Positions 60,903-64,000 of a stretch of 64,000 nt of DNA are shown here, piece after piece. The position numbers and the translations under genes are program-made. Each line of letters opens with the position of its first letter. Within the stretch, counting starts at the first letter, position 1. The notes beneath the pieces were generated by a model that had not been told where the DNA came from, did no database searches, and saw only the letters and a program-made list of their open reading frames with translations. The stretch comes from Paenibacillus aquistagni (GTDB lineage Bacteria > Bacillota > Bacilli > Paenibacillales > Paenibacillaceae): the NCBI RefSeq assembly GCF_900177815.1, contig NZ_FXAZ01000001.1, forward strand, positions 1,788,301-1,852,300. Reading direction: 5' to 3'.

Positions 60903-62492
60903 CTATTTTCTAACTAGTGATACGCAGCACTCCACATGTGATGTCTGCGGGAACATATCCACTGGCTGGACCCACTCCAATATGAAGCCCTGGTCAAGCA
61001 GAACCTGGCAATCCTTGGCCAATGTGGACGGATTGCAGGATACGTAGACAAGCCGCTTTGGGCGCGCCTTTACGATAGCCTGCAGCAGTGAGCGCTCACA
61101 GCCGGTGCGCGGTGGATCGACAACAACAACGTCTGGCTCAAGCCCCTGCTTCACCCACTCCGGCAGGAGCTTCTCGGCATACCCCTCGTAGAAGCGGGCA
61201 TTCTCTACTCCGCTCGCACGCGCGTTGTCTCTCGCATCAAGAACCGCTTCCTTGATCAGTTCAATGCCTCGCACCTCTCTCGCCAGCGGAGCAAGCCATA
61301 AGCCTATTGTCCCCGTACCGCAGTAGGCATCGACAACCAATTCGTTGCCAGTGAGGGAAGCCGCTTCACGCACTTTGTCATACAGCTTCACCGTCTGCTC
61401 AGGATTGAGCTGGAAGAAGGCCCTTGGGGACAGTGCAAACTTAAGCTCGCCTAACTCCTCCTCTAAGCGCTCCTCCCCCCACAGAATGACCGTTTTATCA
61501 CCAAAAATGAGAGAAGACTTCTCTTTATGGATATTTTGTGCAATCGTGCTTACTCGCGGCAGCTTCGCTCGGATACGTTCCACTAAGCGTTTCACATCTG
61601 GGATTCGATCTGTTGCCGTAATGAGGGTCAGCTGCACCTGACCAGATGCACGTCCAATTCGGGCTACAATCGTTCTGATTACGCCGTCTCTGCTTCGCTC
61701 ATCATAGATCGGAATACGAAGCTCTGTCAGGATCTGCTTCACTTGTTCCATCACTTGGTTCACAACGGGATCCTGAACCGTACACCCACTGATATCAATC
61801 AAGCGGTGCGAGCCTGCAGCATACAGCCCCGCAATGATCTGCGAGCCTTCCATGCCTGTTTGAAGCTGTGCTTTATTGCGGTAATGCCAAGGATCATCCA
61901 TGCCAATAATAGGACGGATGGGCAAATTCTCAATCCCTGCATAACGCTGAAAGGACTCCTTTACGATCTCTTCCTTTGCCCGCAGCTGCGCCTCATAGGT
62001 CATATGCTGAAGCTGGCAGCCTCCGCATGCTTCATAGATCGGACAAGGCGGTACCACGCGATCAGGCGAACGCTTCTCAACCTCCGTTAACTCAGCGTGA
62101 AGATACGTTGGCTCCACCTTGGTCACCTTCGCCTTCACGACCTCATCCTTAAGCGCCCCTTGAATGAACACCGCTTTGCGCTTGTAATAGCCTACGCCTT
62201 CACCATTGATCCCAATACGTTTAATCGTGACGATGATGCGATTGCCCACACTCACTTCCTCAGCAGACCCTCTTGGTTTATCGCCTCTAGACTTATAAGA
62301 AGGCTTGCCTGATGGACTAGTCTTTGTCACGCTTGCATTCGGATGGCTGCTTCGCTTATCCTTACGCTCAAATGAAGAAGCCGAATGCTTCTTGGCAGGC
62401 TGTGCACTTGCTGTTCTGCGTTCTCCTTTATGCTTGCTGTCCCCAGTTGCGCTCGTTGTCCGCTGCTTCGGTCGCTGCTCTTGCTGTGCCAT
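60903..62492 (-). CDS. rlmCD: 23S rRNA (uracil-C5) methyltransferase, RlmCD/RumA type
   Basis: A 529-residue SAM-dependent enzyme that makes m5U in 23S rRNA. A TRAM domain (about 75-130, GNRIIVTIKRIGINGEGVGY) is followed by the 4Fe-4S cysteines in CPIYEACGGCQLQHM near 145-160 and the methyltransferase core (about 300-529): DAYCGTGTIGLWLAP near 382, VVVDPPRTGCERSLL near 455, YVSCNPSTLAKD near 480 with the catalytic Cys. The first 70 residues are an unusual low-complexity, basic Ser/Lys/Arg tail (QRPKQRTTSATGDSKHKGER and on). The start at 62492 follows GGAGAG. In Bacillus subtilis RlmCD modifies U747 and U1939; the same is inferred. Confidence 0.93.
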   Translation of the reverse strand: MAQQEQRPKQRTTSATGDSKHKGERRTASAQPAKKHSASSFERKDKRSSHPNASVTKTSPSGKPSYKSRGDKPRGSAEEVSVGNRIIVTIKRIGINGEGVGYYKRKAVFIQGALKDEVVKAKVTKVEPTYLHAELTEVEKRSPDRVVPPCPIYEACGGCQLQHMTYEAQLRAKEEIVKESFQRYAGIENLPIRPIIGMDDPWHYRNKAQLQTGMEGSQIIAGLYAAGSHRLIDISGCTVQDPVVNQVMEQVKQILTELRIPIYDERSRDGVIRTIVARIGRASGQVQLTLITATDRIPDVKRLVERIRAKLPRVSTIAQNIHKEKSSLIFGDKTVILWGEERLEEELGELKFALSPRAFFQLNPEQTVKLYDKVREAASLTGNELVVDAYCGTGTIGLWLAPLAREVRGIELIKEAVLDARDNARASGVENARFYEGYAEKLLPEWVKQGLEPDVVVVDPPRTGCERSLLQAIVKARPKRLVYVSCNPSTLAKDCQVLLDQGFILEWVQPVDMFPQTSHVECCVSLVRK

Positions 62493-62846
62493 AATTTCGT
62501 TCTCTCCGTTTCCTAATTGACTACCTTTCAATATAACATAGAGAACGTATTTTCCCAATTCACCATGCTGAAAATGATCTAGATGCAGAAATGATGTGGA
62601 GTATTTTACAGTTGCGATTGATTTCATATAACTGCGAGAGAACAAAGATAACAAAAAGCAGGTCAATCATGGTGGAATCTGTCCATAATCGACCTACTTA
62701 ACGTAACGCAATTGCTCTCTTTAGTTTTTAAAAATAAAGCATTGATATGCGTACAAACATAATGTCAAAATCTCTACACGGGTATTACGTGGGCTATCTG
62801 TGTTAGTAATTGAATGATGTGTTCATTCGGTACGAGGTAGTACCTA
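62493..62846. other. Intergenic region with a terminator, no gene seen
   Basis: 354 bases. An imperfect stem AGGTCAATCATGG/CCATAATCGACCT (62660-62695) is followed on the minus strand by TTTTT and would end the toxin-immunity transcript. The part next to 62493 should hold the rlmCD promoter. No further gene was recognised. Confidence 0.5.
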
Positions 62847-63185
62847 TTACAAAATATGCCCAAAATGTCCTTTATATTGTTCAATATCTTGCAAGATTTT
62901 CTTAATATCCTCAGCTTCTAATTCTTCCTTCAATGGTATTGAAGAAATATCACTAATCATATTATTCAATCCATTCTTCACATCTTCTCTAAGATAGCTT
63001 TTATCCAGACAAAGAAGAGCAATTGTTAGATAAACAACTAATTTTTCTACGTTACTGTTGGTAATACCACGATGATATTCCACAAGCAATTTTTCCGTTA
63101 CTTGTGATAATGTTAACCCCTCGTCTAAAAACTCTTCAAAATCTTCAACAATATATTGCTCAAGTTCCTTATAGCTGCTTAACAT
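62847..63185 (-). CDS. Probable immunity protein of the deaminase toxin (Imm3-like candidate)
   Basis: A 112-residue, acidic, mostly helical protein (SSYKELEQYIVEDFEEFLDE, then LSQVTEKLLVEYHRG, VVYLTIALLCLDKSYLREDV). Its gene follows the toxin gene directly: the toxin stop lies within the ribosome binding site of this gene, so they are translationally coupled. Position, size and charge are those of immunity proteins of polymorphic toxins. The fold may be that of Imm3, a family linked to deaminase toxins, but I cannot confirm this from sequence. The ATG at 63185 is preferred over one nine bases earlier for spacing. Confidence 0.65.
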   Translation of the reverse strand: MLSSYKELEQYIVEDFEEFLDEGLTLSQVTEKLLVEYHRGITNSNVEKLVVYLTIALLCLDKSYLREDVKNGLNNMISDISSIPLKEELEAEDIKKILQDIEQYKGHFGHIL

Positions 63186-63202
63186 TAGTATCATTCACCT
63201 CT

Positions 63203-64000
63203 CTAATTTTTAAATTCACCAGAGTAGACATTTAATTTGATATTGGGGTATTCTTGTCTGAATTTCATTATAATATCAGAACAACTTCTGCAAGCAGGTA
63301 ATTCCGTAAATAAATCAATTTTGCCTCTAGTTTGCTTGTTATTCCCTAGTTGATTGGCTATATCCTCTAAGATTTTTCGCTCTGTGTCATTATCCCTAGG
63401 AAAAGCCCCCTCACCGTCAACTTCTCCTTTCTGGTTCACTGATTTTGCAGGAAATTGTCCTTCGCCTGTTACTGAAGAAAATCCGTCAGCATTTTCCTTA
63501 TGAATCCTACTATGGGCTTTGAACTCTGTTTTAAGTCCGGGAATATTCACATCTGCCACTGCAACATTACCATAATTCTTATACTTGTTCGGTAACGAAT
63601 CACGGATAGCCTGTGTCCTTTCATGGAACATTTCTACTTTTTGAGCATAGCTGAGATTACCCATCCCTTCAATCTTCTTACCATCCCCAGCATCGATTCG
63701 CCTGACCACAGAAGAGGTTTCATCCGGTATTCTGACGAGCATCCCATCTGGTGTCACGGCAAAACGGCCTGACTTCAGGCTTTGAACCCAATCCTGGAAT
63801 CGAATCGTGTATGATTTCCAATCGATCTCTTTGAACCTCTTTATGGGATTGGCCAACACATTCATGACCTTGCTTGTCTTTACCGCTTGGGTCATGCTGC
63901 TTAACGCTTCCGGCACCTTCGCCGCTTTGCCAGCCTTCGTCACGCCCATTCCCGGCACGAGAATGGAGGACACCTTGCCAATCATTTCTGCCTTTTCCTC
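63203..64000 (-). CDS. Polymorphic toxin C-terminal part with deaminase domain, cut by the window edge
   Basis: The frame is open to the window edge; an internal ATG at 63985 is not the true start. The visible part has a pre-toxin-like region (EMIGKVSSILVPGMGVTKAG) and a C-terminal domain of about 170 residues with KAHSRIHKE (His) and DNDTERKILEDIANQL followed by LFTELPACRSCSDIIMKF (Cys-x-x-Cys). This matches toxin deaminases of the BURPS668_1122 kind (Toxin-deaminase family), zinc enzymes that deaminate nucleic-acid or nucleotide bases. The N-terminal delivery domain, perhaps LXG or WXG type, is outside the window. A candidate immunity gene follows. Confidence 0.8.
   Translation of the reverse strand, partial: EEKAEMIGKVSSILVPGMGVTKAGKAAKVPEALSSMTQAVKTSKVMNVLANPIKRFKEIDWKSYTIRFQDWVQSLKSGRFAVTPDGMLVRIPDETSSVVRRIDAGDGKKIEGMGNLSYAQKVEMFHERTQAIRDSLPNKYKNYGNVAVADVNIPGLKTEFKAHSRIHKENADGFSSVTGEGQFPAKSVNQKGEVDGEGAFPRDNDTERKILEDIANQLGNNKQTRGKIDLFTELPACRSCSDIIMKFRQEYPNIKLNVYSGEFKN

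Noticed and set aside
1..64000. CRISPR arrays, tRNA and rRNA genes
   Set aside because: No regularly spaced direct repeats, cloverleaf-type sequences or conserved rRNA segments were seen on reading both strands.

Overview
The window reads as chromosomal DNA of a Paenibacillus-like member of the Bacillales. The grounds are strong AGGAGG-type ribosome binding sites, LplB/LplC-type sugar permeases, stalk-domain, DUF1836 and YqkE proteins, an IS1182-type element, and many secreted multidomain glycan- and protein-degrading enzymes. Genes lie on both strands in short operons, mostly separated by recognisable hairpin terminators. I saw no tRNA, rRNA or CRISPR array.

Layout. 1-2018: end of a carbohydrate ABC transporter operon (two permeases) with a CcpA-type cre site upstream. 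2401-8455: deoD, a VanW protein, the RNA-polymerase recycling motor HelD, a KinB-like histidine kinase and a secreted stalk-domain protein. 8783-15171: proline catabolism (P5C dehydrogenase, proline dehydrogenase) with two local regulators, a PAS/AAA/Fis protein whose AAA core has lost its ATPase and sigma-54 motifs, and a PucR-type PutR-like protein. 15451-20171: YjdI/YjdJ pair, DUF4269, an unrecognised protein, a CBS/CorC membrane protein and a DUF1836 regulator. 20173-25456: a mobile and decayed island with a frameshifted gene cut by an IS1182-type element, a small secreted protein, an IS4-type element and a group II intron reverse-transcriptase remnant. 25542-32371: phosphodiesterase, NupC transporter, YqkE, sugar isomerase plus GH36-like galactosidase operon, a deacylase and a 45-residue membrane protein. 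32589-40466: a large PL8 lyase, then an exopolysaccharide operon (PgaC/IcaA-like synthase, acyltransferase, membrane-anchored GH18). 40967-53190: an SDR pseudogene, acetyltransferases and three TetR systems, each with its own inverted-repeat operator (SMR efflux pair; MFS pump; GNAT-DUF4180 operon), plus RsmF and a GH5 glycosidase. 53439-58118: divergent secreted subtilase and M60 metalloprotease. 58340-60051: a six-cysteine SCIFF/ranthipeptide precursor and its radical-SAM/SPASM maturase. 60308-64000: DUF4256, an RlmCD-type methyltransferase, and a polymorphic toxin with a C-terminal deaminase domain followed by a likely immunity gene; the toxin runs off the window.

The most notable items are the SCIFF/ranthipeptide pair with intergenic hairpins, the degenerate enhancer-binding-type regulator facing a sigma-A-like put promoter, the three operator-defined TetR regulons, and the deaminase toxin-immunity pair.
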